From positions 22,820-86,819 of the forward strand of contig CAJNOQ010000060.1 of NCBI GenBank assembly GCA_905250885.1: a stretch of DNA of 64,000 bases. Direction: 5' to 3'. Shown here piece after piece: positions 23,977-37,738 of the stretch. Both the position numbers and the translations under genes were made by a program. Below the pieces are notes generated by a model. It made no database searches. It saw nothing but the letters and a program-made list of their open reading frames with translations, and had not been told where the DNA came from. Within the stretch, counting starts at the first letter, position 1, and the number at the start of each line of letters is the position of its first letter. Source of the stretch: Didymodactylos carnosus (taxonomy: Eukaryota; Rotifera; Eurotatoria; Philodinida; Philodinidae).

Positions 23977-26900
23977 TGATCATTTTTTTTTGGTGAATTG
24001 TCGATATTTTATTCAATTTTTTTCTTTTTTTTGTAAAATGTCCGCGAATATCATTTGTGTGTGGCGATGATGCGATATTATTCAATAGAAATTCGACTGG
24101 CAAAATAAAAATACAATGATATGATATACGAACTCTTTTGATATATATTCAAAAAGTCAAAATAAAACTAGAATGCAATTGTGCTTTGCACAAGTTGCAA
24201 TGTTGACAGACTTTGTATGTGCTGAATAAGGACAAAAAGCGCTGCCACAGTAGAAAAGTTCATAATGACTCTTTTCAACACAATAGACGGCAGTGTACAG
24301 GTACTAGGATAAAATCTGTCTTAGGTATAGACCTAGAAGAAAGAAACATTAAATCTTCGCATAAGTAAGGCTAAGCTATTGTTTCTTCTTTCATCAAATA
24401 ACTCAAAGAGGTATCTTATAAATTTATGGTAGTGAATTTATCTTCCTTCTGCTTTCTTTTTCCTAATATTTCTAACCATCTCAATTATCAATAACTTTGT
24501 CTTCTTCTGTATTTCTTCTTATTCTGACCAACGAATCTTCTTTTTCTTCTTAATTTTCTTCTTGTCTCTCCCTCACTAAATTCTTTTCTCAACAAAGAAA
24601 TAAACAATTTATTTTGTTCTCAAAGTTCTTAAAAAATGGCACCGGCAAACAAAATGTATGAAAAACTTCCAAGTCCAGAATACATTTTCTGTTAACTTCT
24701 TCTATCTTAGGGCGCAGAATGTGGACCAATGCTTGAAAAATGAACAAGCATTGGTTAATCTAGAGTATATCAAGAACAGTATCCCGTTTTCAGAACCTTT
24801 CTAAGTAGCATAGTTCTCTAGATCATGAGGCGCACATTTTACAGAAACAGCGACCGAAGAAAAAGAAAAAACATTGTTCGCATCAAAAACACATAACGTC
24901 TGTCGACATAAATACTTAAAACTAACGGATTAATATGAAAATTTTTGTTTTGAATTTATTGTGGGTAAGTTACATTCTATTACAATTGATAGACAACTTA
25001 TAAGAAAAAAAAAATATCAAATAGTTTGTTGAGATTTTTCATTCATTGTTCTAGTTTTCAAGCAAAATCACTTTCAAACTGACTTATTCCCTACGTATAA
25101 ACTATAAAGTATGTTCAGACATCGATAAAAAAATTCCCAAACCACAATATCAAATAAACTATTGGTTACACAAATCGTATACAAGGTTAAGTAGGTAAAT
25201 TTTACTTGAACAAAACACATTCCTGAAAAATCGCTTCAAATATTCAATGGAGTTCTTTTATCACCTTTATCGTAACATAGTCGATATATCTAATTATAGG
25301 GAAATTAGAATAGACAGAAAGAATCTATATAGATACGCGTCGTCTGACTTCCACATCATTCATTTTTCCTTTTATCTTTTCTTGTGAAAATTATAAACAA
25401 TTTTTATGGGAAAGCTGATCCACGAGGCTAAAGATCTGAAACTGCTTGGTAACAGCATGAGTGCTCGGACATTTTGTTCACGACCAGATACTTGATAAGT
25501 AGCTTTTCTTTTTTTTTAATAACAACTTATCGACTACTTATAGTTCATTTGTTACCGAACTGTGGGAAATCACTACTCATAATATGTCCTAAGTAGTCCA
25601 ATGTAGAGGGTAAAATCTGGCAAAAAAATCTATGGTTTTTAAATAAGAATTTTAACTACTCTCTCTTCAGAGTTCTAAAACCAGGAAAAACCTTAGGAAT
25701 TTATATTAAAAAGTACGATAAATTTAGAATACAGAAAAAATCTTAGAAATCGTTTCCACATTTTACGATACAATGAGGTTAGTTGACTGTAAACTGTATT
25801 TTTTTCAATTTCACTGCATATGTAAATTAAATTCTTTGACAAATACTCAGCACATGTTATTTATTTTTAACTTTTTTTTATTTATTCAATTAATAGTCAT
25901 TTTCAGTCCATTTTTTCACGTATTGATATCACAATTTTTATTACTGTTTTCACTAATTATTTGTGCAATATCACGATCTGTACATCTGTTTCAAAACAAA
26001 AAGATATATAGTGTTTATAATCTTCAAAGAAAAGTGTCTATAATTCAAATAATACTATGTAAATAATGAATTGTAAATTTTCAATAAGAAAATTAACACA
26101 TCGGTATTTTTACGCATGAATTTACTTAAAATATTTAAAAAGTAGAGTAAAGCAAAGTTTTTGATAGAAAACAGGATATTTAATCTGTGTCTTGTACAAC
26201 TGAGAAATTATATCCGCAATCGTCAGATGTATTCATTCACAAGGAGATTTTTCTGAGTGAATGAATGACACTATCGAATTAGACTTGAGAAATCTGAGAG
26301 AGATGATTCTTAGGAAACGAGCTACATTTTAAGTGAAATTTTGATATAACTCTGAGAAGTTGTCGTTTGGGTACATCTCTCTGTATTTTAGATATCTATA
26401 GACTTATCAATATTATATTACTTTTGCCATTTACCTATTTGAATCTAAAAATGTTGTTTATTTATCAATACTGCTTTTGAAAGCAATCATGGAAGATATA
26501 TATAGGTCATGAAAAAAACCTTTTAAAAAGTTCAAAAAGGCTGAATTTTATCTTAATCGTTTTTAACATATCCTTGTTCTTTCCCTAAATTTTTGAAATT
26601 CTTACAGATTTTCCTTTTTTCAAAAACTAACAATCGGTGAACAGTGTAAAATACATAAAAAAATACTCTAGTTTGAAGAAGTAAATAGCGATAAAAATAA
26701 TAATTACGCAACTCAATTTGGGCTATTGACATAACGTTAAACTCCGATAACAGATGAATGCTAAAAATTCTCTACATAAGTTATTGGAGAAAAATCAAAC
26801 CGTAGAATTCATACGCTGCTATTCTTTAAAAAAAGTGTCTGTAGTACGCACTTGGTTAATTTCTTTTTTGTACGGATGAATAGTATAAAATGGAAAAGAG

Positions 26901-27249
26901 AGTTAATCAAAAAAGAGTAAGTACTCCAAATATAGTTCCCCTCAAGCTTGTTGATGTTTGCTATTTAGATACTATTGGAAATTTTATTTATCTAAATCAA
27001 CAAGTAGATTGAATTACAGATCCAACAGATACTCGAGATAACACTTCAGAGAATATACATTACGAAAATTATGGCTTCTAATTATTTTATGTACATACTC
27101 TGGATATTCTTTGAATATTTATTAAATTGTAAAATCAAAACTGTACAGAAAAAAAGAAGTTTACAGAGAAAGACAGCGAGCTGAACAGTCATAAAACAAA
27201 GTTCAATAAATAATAATTTTTTGGTATTTTTAACAGCGGATTCTTTATA
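23977..27249. other. 3.3-kb gene-free region (convergent)
   Basis: This lies between the 3' ends of the USP gene (+) and the ARGLU1 gene (-). No exon or transposon is recognised. A simple hairpin with arms ATTCATTCAC and GTGAATGAAT sits near 26235-26268. Frames seen here are low-complexity Phe/Leu/Ile-rich runs expected from T-rich DNA. Confidence 0.4.
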
Positions 27250-28607
27250 TTATTTACTACTATTTAATGAAAACGATAATTTTGGTCGAGTATTTTTTCT
27301 TCCTAATATTAAATTTTGCTCACTTTCACGATTTTTTCTCTGTTCACGTTCAAATTTTTCTCGATCTTCCATAAGACGCCGTTGTTCGCGTGTTAAACGA
27401 AATTCTTCTTCCGCCTAGAAATAAATATTAGTCATTTAGTCTAAAAATAATAGTAAAAATAATGAAAAATTCATCTTACCAATCGTTTTTGAGCTTCAGA
27501 TAATTTTCGATCATTTTCTTCAATTATTTTTTCTAATTCTTCTCGTCTTTTTCGCTCTTCCTCCTAAAATATGACAAAAAATCGATGATAAAAATATGAA
27601 TAGAACAAGAGTATCAAAGCAAACATCATGGATTAGCATTTGAACGGAAAGTCTTTCACAAACTATGCTTACCGCTAGTTTCTTTATCAAGAGATATACA
27701 CACTCACAAGATATCTTATAGGATTTATTATACAAAAAAAGTGAGCAGAGATTAAGGTTAAACAAACGATATATATAATCTTGAGATCACGGCATACGGC
27801 ATTCTATTCTAGAATAAATGATAGATCTGCACTTCTTAAAAATATCTCATACAAATCATCACTATACCTCTTTTGTAATGAGCTTTTTCATTTCTTCATC
27901 TTTTCGTTTTTCTAATTCGACTAACATATGCTTTTCCAAATGTTTTTTAATTATATCCACTCGTCGTTTAACTTCACTTTCAATTTCATCTTTTCTTCTT
28001 TCAAGTTCATCTTTTACACGTATATCTACAAGTTCTTTACATCTTCTTTCAACTTCAGTCTGAATCATTTGTTCACGTGCTTCTTTTTGACGTCTAAAAG
28101 AAAGAAAGACTTTAACTATTAGGAAAAGAGAGAATACTAATTTAACATAGAGCAACTTTCGTTTACCGACTCGTCATTCCATTTAATTGAGACAACTTCT
28201 GAATTCCTACCCATTGACGAAATGTACATAAGATACGGTTTAAAAACTCAAGTTGGAGTGAATTCTAGTTTTTATTTCATTTCATTACTTACAATAGTTG
28301 CATACGTTGACGTTCTAATTCAGCCAATCTTTCTACTTCAGCTTTTTTTCTCGCCGTTAAATCATTGCCAGAAACACTAATACGATTATTTCTAATACCA
28401 TCTGTAAGTCCTTCATGAGATGATGCACTGGATGAATGTCGACGCGATCTAGAAAAAATTAAACAATATATTTATTTATTATTTTTTTATTTATTTGATT
28501 TTTTAATCATACCGTTTTAATTTTTTATCTCGATCTTTTGATCGAGATGATTTATGTTTCTTGTGTTTTTTGCTTCGACTTCGACTTCGGCTATGAGATC
28601 TACCCAT
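27250..28607 (-). CDS. ARGLU1: Arginine and glutamate-rich protein 1 (ARGLU1)
   Basis: Five exons, 28607-28513, 28448-28293, 28093-27868, 27563-27480 and 27414-27250, encode 241 residues; human ARGLU1 is about 273. The N-terminus MGRSHSRSRSRSKKHKKH is an RS/basic region for nuclear localisation and RNA contact. The rest is a long Glu/Arg single helix with the family-like DELERRKDEIESEVKRR and EEERKRREELEKIIEEN blocks. The conserved C-terminal tail LILGRKNTRPKLSFSLN is strongly diagnostic. ARGLU1 is a nuclear splicing modulator and Mediator (MED1)-linked coactivator. The RS region is shorter than in vertebrates. Introns are GT-AG and the phases match. Confidence 0.95.
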
Positions 28608-31600
28608 AATTGTCTAATAATATTGATCTTTGAACTAAATCTAAACATTTGTATAAATAAATAATAGCAAAAATAAAGAAGGCATTTCTTGAAAGAAAGA
28701 CCATATTTACACACTTACAACAACAATAACAACAACTAACGTTTAGAACGTCCAAAACTAGTTATTTATTCTTAAAATTTACATACAACGAAGGTAATTT
28801 TAAAAAAAAAGGCGAAGAATTTTAAATTTTTCTCTTTTGAAACTGAACTAATAATGAAACAATTTTAGTGTATCACATAATCTCAGCCAAGAATAGCATC
28901 ATTTTCGACATCAATCTAAATTCGTACGAGTTATGCTACAAAGAAAAGATAAGAATGATAGCACGATACTGAAGCATTTAAATTCAATTGTAAACAGAGT
29001 TCAAGAAGGTTAATAGGCCTCACCTGCAATTGTTTAAGATGTCGAGAAATTAAAAGTACTAATATGTCTCTAAATATTGAAAGACTTTTTCTTTTAACTG
29101 AAAAAAAAAACGTCTTTCTGGATGTCTCGTTCTTAGAATCATTTCGAATTAAATATCCATGAACCAGATATAAAAAAGTGATGAAACGATAGAACATTAC
29201 AAGGGGAACACGTTTCCTTGAATCGAAATACAAATGAACGGTTTACCACAGAGAAGAATTTCTGTTTATTGTCCGAAATCAGTAATTCGCAGCAGGATTT
29301 TGGAGTTGCTTTCAAGCAACAAATTAAAGTCATATGATACATTCACGACTATAGCCACTTAAATCCAACAACATAGCTTCATAACTCATTTCACTACTTT
29401 TCTCATTCATATGATGAAAAAATGTTGCAAAATATGGACTTTGTGTCATAGATATATATTCCAGAATATATAAAAACAAATGCAATAATAAAAAGTAAAA
29501 GCAATAAAATATACTATAATGGCTAACTAAAATAAAAACATTCCTGTGGTTCTTGATAAACATATTTTTCTGATTATCAAAAAATCAAACGTGTGATTTA
29601 ATTTTTACTTAAACAACTTTGCAAAATCTAGCCACTACAAAACTAAATTTGTACTATTCTGAAAACATTGGTTCGTTTAAAAAAATGATCAAGAATTACT
29701 GGAAAAATACTAGAAATTCAAATTTTATTCAACAAGGAATTACAATAAACGTCGGCGAATCGTTTTTTTTTTGGTGTATAAATTGTTCTACCTCACATGT
29801 TCATAAATATGCTTGAAATAGGTAATTGGTTAAACATCTACGAAAGACAAAGGCAAAAACAACAATGGCAACAATTTAAGTCGATCAAAAAATAATAAAT
29901 ATGACAATAAATCTTTTCTAAACCAAGAACTGTCTGTTTTGAAATTGGCACATTATAAGACGATATTGTTATTACTACTGCGTTAGAAATGACACATTTA
30001 TTTTCCTGCAATAAATAAAAACATCGCATTGAACTAATAAATTTTTGTTAAAATTACATTATTTTAACTTACTGCTAAGAAAATCTTCACTTCTATTTGA
30101 AACTGAAATATGGTTTCTCCGCAAACAATATTTTCTTGATTTAATTTATTGTTACTACATTAAATATGAATTCATCAGTTTCAATAGAACAGGATCAGGA
30201 TCTACAAAAACGAAATAGTCAAAATTTAACAGCTTTATTACATAGTCTAAGTTTTCTGATTATTCTCTTTGTTAATGACCATGAAAATACTAAAGGTCAT
30301 ACATTTATCCAAATAACAAAGCTTCTTAGCAGATATTTTTCACCTTGCATACATCCAATTAACTCTCACCTATTTCTCAAGTATTGAGGTACCACTGAAA
30401 CTCATAATTGTTCTTAATCTTATAGCATGTACGAAAAGCGTCGATTTGGGTGAAGTTGTGGGCAATTAAAACGTCAATCGTATATATATATTGTAAATGA
30501 ATCGTAAACCGCGATCAGATCAGAAAAAGAAGCAAAGCAAGAAAGAAATTCACCTACAATCTAATTTCATTCAAATCTATTTTTATTGGTCAGTGGTTCC
30601 CATCGAAAGATAATTTTTTTAGAAACAGAGATGTCGCTCTAGTTTTGGAGAAAATAAAAAGGCTCCTTTATACTTTTGTTTTATACACACAGAAGTTTGC
30701 ATCCATCAACTTCACGCGTCTTACTTTTCTACTTATAAACTTGATGAAAAGAGATTTAGGCTTCATATAGTAGCTTTCGACTATAATTGCTGTTTTTCTT
30801 CCCGAGCAGGATTTGAAAAGAATAGAGCATTTTTTTGCGTTCCAAATGCGCTTATTAGAGGTATTTGTCGAAATCGAAAACTTTCCACAGCTTATGTTTT
30901 GATAAAACAGTGGAAAAAAGAAATTGAAAATAAATAAACAAAATAATTAAAGTAGCTTTTTCTCGAATAATGATGTCGGATATTCTGTGATCCTGAGCGG
31001 AGTCTATTTGCTCTAAAATTTGAGCGCACAACGATATAGCAGCGATACATTAAAACGGCAGGACTCCATTAAAAACAATCGTACAGTAAATTAATAGTTC
31101 ATTCCATAAAAAACGAGAAAAGCGAAATTTTCTGAAGAAGGCGAAGAAGATGCCAACCTTCTTCTAGAAGGACCTTTAAATTCGTGTTTCCTATGAATCG
31201 TAACAACATAAAAGATCACCTGGAATACCAATATACATCAAAAGTTCAAGCATTACGAAAGTAACATTATGATATGAGGATCTCGGCGAACGATGCACTT
31301 TGTCGACAATCCTAGTCCTCATAATATTCAATACATGCTCTTTTGAAATAATTTAGATAACGTATGCTGCCAAACTTTTAATCATAAAAAAGAAGAAGAA
31401 TTAAAATGCTCAATTTTGTCAAACGTATGTACATACTATTTAAAAAGAGCATAATTGTAGAAGATCATGAAAACTGTTATCATAATAAATGATAAAACAC
31501 GTTCTTTTTTTGTCATCTTCACCTATTGTTAACCAAAAGAATGAGTTGAATATAATGATTACTCATTATATACTCTCTTTCTCTTATACTATACTGATAA

Positions 31601-31761
31601 AGATGTTTTCAACATACATAGGTCGTTTAAAAGAAAAACACAAAATTTTCACTTTTGTGTGGCTATATCTTCCTTTGACACTCAATGATCATTTAAATAA
31701 AATAGTTCAGAGATGAACAATAGATACATACTGTAAAGAGTTAAATTAACAAAAAACGAAG
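28608..31761. other. 3.2-kb divergent intergenic region
   Basis: Between the ARGLU1 start (-) and the Rab start (+), so both promoters lie here. A 73-codon frame at 30166-30387 lacks splice partners and looks fortuitous. No transposon ends were found. Nothing else can be supported. Confidence 0.4.
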
Positions 31762-32647
31762 ATGTCAAGAAATACTGGTGTCGACTACGATTTTATTTTC
31801 AAACTGGTCTTAACTGGAGATAGTTCAGTTGGAAAAGTAAGAAGTAATATGTGCCCAATAAGAAAATGAGAGACAGAATGAGAGACTTTATTGAAAAGAG
31901 AAAAGCTTACTTTTCTCCAAAAAAGATGTGTATTTTGTTTTCCAATTTAGAGTAATTTATTATTGCGTTTTACTCGCAATGAGTTTCGTCTCGATACTCA
32001 ATCAACAATTGGAGTGGAATTTGCCTATAAACAATTAAATATTGATGGTAGAAAAATCAAAACACAAGTTTGGGTAATATCTTGTCTCTATATTTCACGA
32101 TTCAAAAATCAGGAAATATTATTCTATTATGTAGGATACGGCTGGTCAAGAACGTTTCAAAACGGTTATACCTCAATTTTATCGTGGCTCTGAGGGCGCT
32201 TTATGTGTATTTGATTTAACAAAACCCGATTCATTTGACCATATTGTCAGTTGGATAGAAGAAGTACAACGACATACAAGCACGGAAATACCAATGATTT
32301 TAGTGGGTAATAAATCGGATTTAGTTGAACAACGTAAAATAAGTAAAGATCAAGCTATGATGCTTGCTAAGCAACAAAATATGTCTTATATGGAAACATC
32401 TGCAATGAATTCAACAAATGTTGAACAAGCATTTACAACACTAGTTACGGCTATTTATTATCGAAAAGTTCCAAAATCATCTACCGAAGATCATACAAGA
32501 ACAGCAACAACAGCAATAGCAACAATAGATTCGAGCAACAATAATTCGAGTAAAAACAATGATACTCTTCCAGATACATCAGGCGTTACCATTAAAGTCG
32601 AACATTCAGTAAAAAGTCAACAAGCCAAAAAAAGCGGTTGCTGTTGA
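31762..32647 (+). CDS. Rab-family small GTPase, Rab11-like
   Basis: Three exons, 31762-31836, 31951-32073 and 32135-32647, encode 236 residues. All nucleotide-binding motifs are present: P-loop GDSSVGKS (19-26), switch I Thr44 in STIGVEF, WDTAGQER (66-73) with the catalytic Gln71, NKSD (125-128) and ETSA (153-156). The tail is a long Thr/Ser/Asn-rich hypervariable region ending in GCC, a double-Cys geranylgeranylation site. The RabF segment reads [15 protein letters not shown] rather than the usual YYRGA-type sequence, so it is a divergent Rab. The RFTRNEF and NKSDL regions are closest to the Rab11/Rab4/Rab14 group, that is recycling or endosomal traffic. The exact subfamily is uncertain. Confidence 0.92.
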
Positions 32648-33214
32648 ACTTTGGCACAGACGATATACTCTTTTCACATGGATAGGAGATGTACCATTTA
32701 TTTATTGTTTTATGTAGTTGTATATATACTAAAAACTAGAGAAATTTCAATATTATAAACAAAAAAAATTTTGTGTCGCTAATTCATCACAGATGATCAA
32801 TTGTACTGCAGAATCTTTGATGATATTGGCTTCTGTATTTCTTTTTGATTATGGTTTGTTCTTATTATGAGTTTCATGCTATTATATGAAAATTAAAAAT
32901 TTTTATTGAAAAATATGTAAATGATACAAGTCTGGCATTAAGGATAAAATACTCACTAATTTGATTACACACGGTGTATACTTATTTATCATGGTGAGCT
33001 ATAGCATGTAAAGAGCTGCACAAAAATTCTAGTACAGGGCGAGAAATTTTCTTATGTGTCCGGGTCGGAATAAGATAGACTTTGGACGTAGATATAAAAG
33101 GCTAGGGACTCTATTAGGCAAATAACCAACTTTGGTTTTGGTTTAATCCTTCTTTTTAGCTTCATTCTAATAATATGTCATAATTATAGTTGGATGCTTT
33201 CCTTTTTCGTTGGT
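32648..33214. other. Rab 3' flank
   Basis: Probable 3' UTR and spacer of the Rab gene. No other feature is recognised. Confidence 0.4.
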
Positions 33215-33740
33215 GCTATAGAACTAAAACAACCTACTCATACTTATAATTATTTCACTAATCTTCGATTCACCCGTCCGACGTACAGTTGAATCATCAA
33301 AACTCTTTGAGTTAATTGACAATCGACGAATAGAACAAGGATGTCAACGAGTTCCTCTTATATGCAGTAAATTGATCAAACATTTGTCTTGTTGTAAGTT
33401 CGTGAGATACGCTGAATAATAATAATAAATGATCATTGTTCTCACATGATACCGATGAATTTAATCGTTAAATATTTCTAGCAACGACATTTAATTTAAC
33501 GAAAGACATTTCAGTTTAGAGAAAAAGTAATTTATGTCATTAAGATATTTGATCATTAGCTAAATTTGATTGATGGAATTTTAATTACTGAGTTTCAACA
33601 TAGATGTCAACATAAATGCTCAGAATGCCAAGAAAAGGAATAAGCAAGCAAACTTCCTTCACTTGCAAGTTTAGTTCGAACAATCACAAGTACATGTTTA
33701 GCAGTGCAGGCAGTTAATTGATGAACCCATTAAAATTTGA
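33215..33740 (+). pseudogene. Possible exon-intron relic of an unknown gene
   Basis: The frame through 33271 (SPVRRTVESSKLFELIDNRR and beyond) has coding-like codon use and is followed by a good donor (TTGTT|gtaagttc near 33397). An acceptor near 33481 (atatttctag) is followed in phase by a few codons and an early stop. Further along, about 33602-33730, CQHKCSECQEKE is followed by a stop and then a readable LASLVRTITSTCLAVQ stretch. Repeated interruption suggests a decayed gene, perhaps zinc-binding. No family can be named, and chance cannot be excluded. Confidence 0.25.
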
Positions 33741-35190
33741 AGTGTAGAAGGTAAAGAACGTTTAAGATTCAAATTAAATTCTGAGTAGATACTAATTTAA
33801 ATGAAGTTTCTTTAGAATAAAATAACACGAAAAAGCTTTCTTGACTTGTTCTGTAACGACATATTAGCTAAAGAGAAAATATTTCAAGATATAATCAAAC
33901 TGATTCGGCACAATATATGTGGACACACTTTACCATCTCTAATTTCGACTGATTAAGAGTCTTTTCTTTTTATCTTTTTTTTAATATAGAAATGACAAAG
34001 TAACAGTTGTCTTTTTAATATCCAAACTTTATGGTAAATGACATAAAAAATATAGAAGTAACAATAAAATAAAGGACAAATGAACACTTAGATAAATATA
34101 GAATAAGCGAGTTTGAGTTTGTATAAGTATTTTGTTCGCGCATAACCTTTTTTTAGGATAAAAATTGATCCTGAAAAAATAAGCAATTGGTCATTTTGAA
34201 GAACACAATAAGAGTGAAGACAGACGCACAACACCTAATTTAACTGACAACGACAAAATAAAGATGTTTTATTATATCACTAAGGAAAGGATGCCCCATA
34301 AAAAAAAAATACATCAGACATACAAAAATGAGCACAAAAAAGGAAAAAGATCCTGGTCATTGAATTATTCCTATGTACTGAAAGACTATAATACTGTCTT
34401 CAAATTCATTTCAACAATAGAATAATACAAGTAAATAATAGAAATATAAAAGAATTCGTTAAACAACATAACAAACATGAACATACAAACTAAAACAACA
34501 ATTAAAAACGGAACAAAATAAAAGTTAGTAATATTTATAATATGCCTTTGGCGTAATTCATAAAACTATTTTTTAAAATTTTTAAAAGCAATGAGTTTAA
34601 CAAAATTAATATATAAAAAAAGTCATACAATAATACTATGGCGTTAGAAAAGCAAAGCACAATATAACATTTTGAGAGTTTATGGGCAAGATTAAGACTA
34701 AGAATTTAAGAATAATTGCGACTATCATTTTAAGAATTTTAATATAAGTTTAAATAAAAAATTTTAAAACTAGTTAACTAGTTTAAACTTAAAGTTTTAA
34801 AATTTTTTATTTAAACTTATATTAAAATTCTTAAAATGATAGTCGCAATAATTCTTAAATTCTTAAAGCACAATACGTATACGACATTATTTTTTATAAC
34901 CATCATAACTTTTTGGGACTACAAGGGACAGAACTATTACGGTTCTGGAAAAAAAATGTAGATTTACGGAGAACTCTTCAGAAACGCGAATAATAACACC
35001 ACATTCCAATTGAATAAGGCACTCTGATGATGATTAGCTAATATGCGAGAATATGAATACTTAGTTGCGCCGTCTAAAATAGGAACAAGATTTTCTATGA
35101 GTACGGTTAAAAATATTTGACTACGAAGAGACAATTTCTATGACAATAAAGGTAATGATTCTGATGGTATCGATTTATTCATTATTCTTT
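33741..35190. other. Gene-free AT-rich region containing a long hairpin
   Basis: Apart from the near-perfect inverted repeat at 34699-34865, nothing is recognised. The part just below 35191 should be the 3' UTR of the SLC10-like gene. Confidence 0.4.
34699..34865. repeat. Near-perfect 72-bp inverted repeat (long hairpin)
   Basis: Arms 34699-34770 and 34794-34865 are complementary at all but one position, with a 23-bp loop that itself contains the palindrome ACTAGTTAACTAGT. A transcript would fold into a roughly 70-bp perfect duplex, the kind of substrate Dicer uses. The element is AT-rich with a small GC core, TGCGACTATC. It could be a fold-back MITE inserted at TA or a hairpin RNA locus. 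Arm identity implies recent origin or continued correction. Confidence 0.85.
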
Positions 35191-37062
35191 TTATCTGACT
35201 TGTGTATCATCTGAGTTTGTTTCATTCTGTTTTTTCGTTGTTGACGATTTTTGAGTTTGTTTGTTATTATTAGGATATTTTTTTATTTCAATAGATTTTT
35301 GTTTTGATTCTTTTTTTTCACAAAACGATGCACAACATTTTTGATAGATACTTTTTCCTATTAACATTAAAATAAATGGAATTGGTGTTGTTATGCTCGT
35401 TAGAAGTGGAGCAGTTAATGCTAAATCAGCTTCTGGTTGAGGAAATGTAAGACGTAAAAAAAAGATGCTAACGGCGGTATTTTGAATACCTAAAAAGTAG
35501 AAAAAAATTTGACAAAATCACTGTAAACACTTTCATATGAGAATGAGTATTCTTAAAGTCAAAAGAAACTAACCAGACTCTAAACAAATTGATATACTCT
35601 TCTTCTTATGTTGAGTTGTTACAATGGCTAATAAAGCACCTCCCACAAAACCAAACCAAGGTAGAAAACAAGATGCCATTATTATTTTAAAATCAATTAT
35701 GTAAAAAATAAACATATTGATATAAACACCAAATGTCAATACAAAAAGTAAAAGTCCAACGCCGATAACATTTAAAAATTTTCCTACACGAATTGCCATG
35801 GCCGGTCGATAACGACGTATTACTAATCCGGCCATAGCGGGTATGAATAACGTTGTAAAAGATAGAAACATATTCCACCAGGGAAATTTAGCTCGATGAA
35901 AATCGATAAATGGCCGACCAAGAATCCATATCCAAAATGGAAATAGACCTGAAAAGGATAGATTAAAACTAAACCTATCATTTTATAATTGGCTAAAGTG
36001 TTGAGACTTTTTTCGCTATATCCATTTTTATTATAATTCTTTTTGAAGTACTTAGTGCTGTACTTTATAGAGAAATAGTTAGAAAACATAAAGGTTACCA
36101 AATACAGCAGTTGTACTAACGAATGTCATTGATATACTTAGATCGATATCACCACCTGAAATATCAAATAGATATATTAGTAAAACGTAACTGCATTAAA
36201 CTTTGCAACTTTCATCTTGACGACCTTCCATTAATTCATACCTAGCAATGCCGTATAAATACTGCTCGCTCCACCACCAGGACAGATCCCAGTTGACAAA
36301 ATACCAAGACTAGTAGAAGAATCCAATTTTAATATTCTTATAATACCATACGAAAGCTAAAACAAAGCAAAATAAATAGTCTTTTTTATAGACTATTATC
36401 TATTACGAAGTACCTACCAGCGGCATATAAACGAATTGGCAAAATAAACCGACAAGAACTGGCAGTGGACGATGAAAATTTACTGCTATTTGTTCAAATA
36501 ATAAACCACATCCAATACAAAATGTACCGCATGTAACAAGACCTATGACAATCGCTGTAAATAAAAAATCAATAATTGTTTGTCGACGTTTGACAGCTAT
36601 TTGTATTGTTTCATTCAATACATAAGAATCATTTTCATATGTTAACGATGGACAATTTCTTAAAATATCCTCTGTGTATGGTAATGAATTTCTACAACTT
36701 TCGTTTACTGATGACAATAATTTGTCTCCATTGACAGAATATGTATTAGTTTTTGGTTGAAAATAAACATGAACAGTGACATTTGCAAAGCCAAGTAATT
36801 TTGTCTGAACAGTCACATTGACAAATGTATTTTCGAGAGTATAGGTTACATCTTGTATACTCAATTTTTTTAGTAAATTATTCGTCGTTGATATAGTTTT
36901 AATTTGTAAGTATTGTGAACAATTATATAAAATACCATCAATTCTTTTTCTATCACCTTCGTATAGATAATGAAATTCTTTATCATAATCTTTGTCAAAC
37001 TTTAATTTACATGTTTGAATTAATTCTGGTATTAGAAATAATATTACAAGGGATATAAACAT
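35191..37062 (-). CDS. SLC10-family (bile acid:sodium symporter-like) carrier, copy 1
   Basis: Five exons, 37062-36418, 36356-36242, 36155-36099, 35948-35574 and 35489-35191, give 496 residues. A hydrophobic start (likely signal peptide) is followed by an extracellular domain of about 160 residues with NVT/NET-type glycosylation sites and paired Cys. Then come about nine membrane spans of the BASS fold. Family signatures are TGICPGGGASS, GGDIDLSISMTFVSTTAVF and the ESGIQNTAVSIFF segment, which correspond to the crossover motifs around the sodium sites. The long ectodomain matches the SLC10A3/A5 branch, whose substrates are unclear. The C-terminus is Lys/Thr-rich and cytosolic. It lies 676 bp downstream of a same-strand paralogue, showing tandem duplication. 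Confidence 0.88.
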
Positions 37063-37738
37063 GAATGTATTCGATTTTTTTTTTAGATCAATTACATCTC
37101 ATGTTTCAATATTATAAAAGATACTATTTCATCTAAAAAAATAATCAAATCCTATTATTACTTTGAAATGTCATGAATAGAGTATTAATACTCTGTAAGT
37201 TTTATGTACAACAAACGAATTGGTTAAGGACTTACAGCTATCTGAATGATTGAGCTCTAGATTGATAATTAAAGTTGATGAAAAGTGCTATAAATAGTAA
37301 CCTGACAAGACTTCAGACAATTCCTATACTTTAATTCACAGTAATAAGATTTATGTCAATCAAGTACACACAAGAGATTATCTTAAATATTAAAACATCA
37401 TCATGTATTGCACAGATCACTCCATATAAGTGAATTCTTTTAATTTTCTTACAAAAACATATAAAAAACAGACTATATAGTCGATAAGAAAAAAGTCAAA
37501 CACTTTGCGTAGAAAATAACAAATATAAAAAGAACCAGAAATACAGAAAGGCGATTTGTTCACAAGAGAAAACTATACATTGACACAAAGAATGGACAAT
37601 GTTTAAGTTTATCACATTTTAAATCTAGTCAATAGTCAAATTTTTTACGCAGGAAAGTGTTAACATACATATTAAATATCTGATATACTGAAGTTCTTTG
37701 AAAGAATCATAAAAATTATTTTTTTTATTTGTAAGGAG
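37063..37738. other. Spacer between tandem SLC10 genes
   Basis: This 676-bp spacer carries the 3' UTR of the upstream copy and the promoter of the downstream copy. No repeat or small gene is seen. Confidence 0.4.

Noticed and set aside
30166-30387. 73-codon frame between ARGLU1 and Rab
   Set aside because: No exon partner and no conserved motif; hydrophobic end expected from T-rich DNA.
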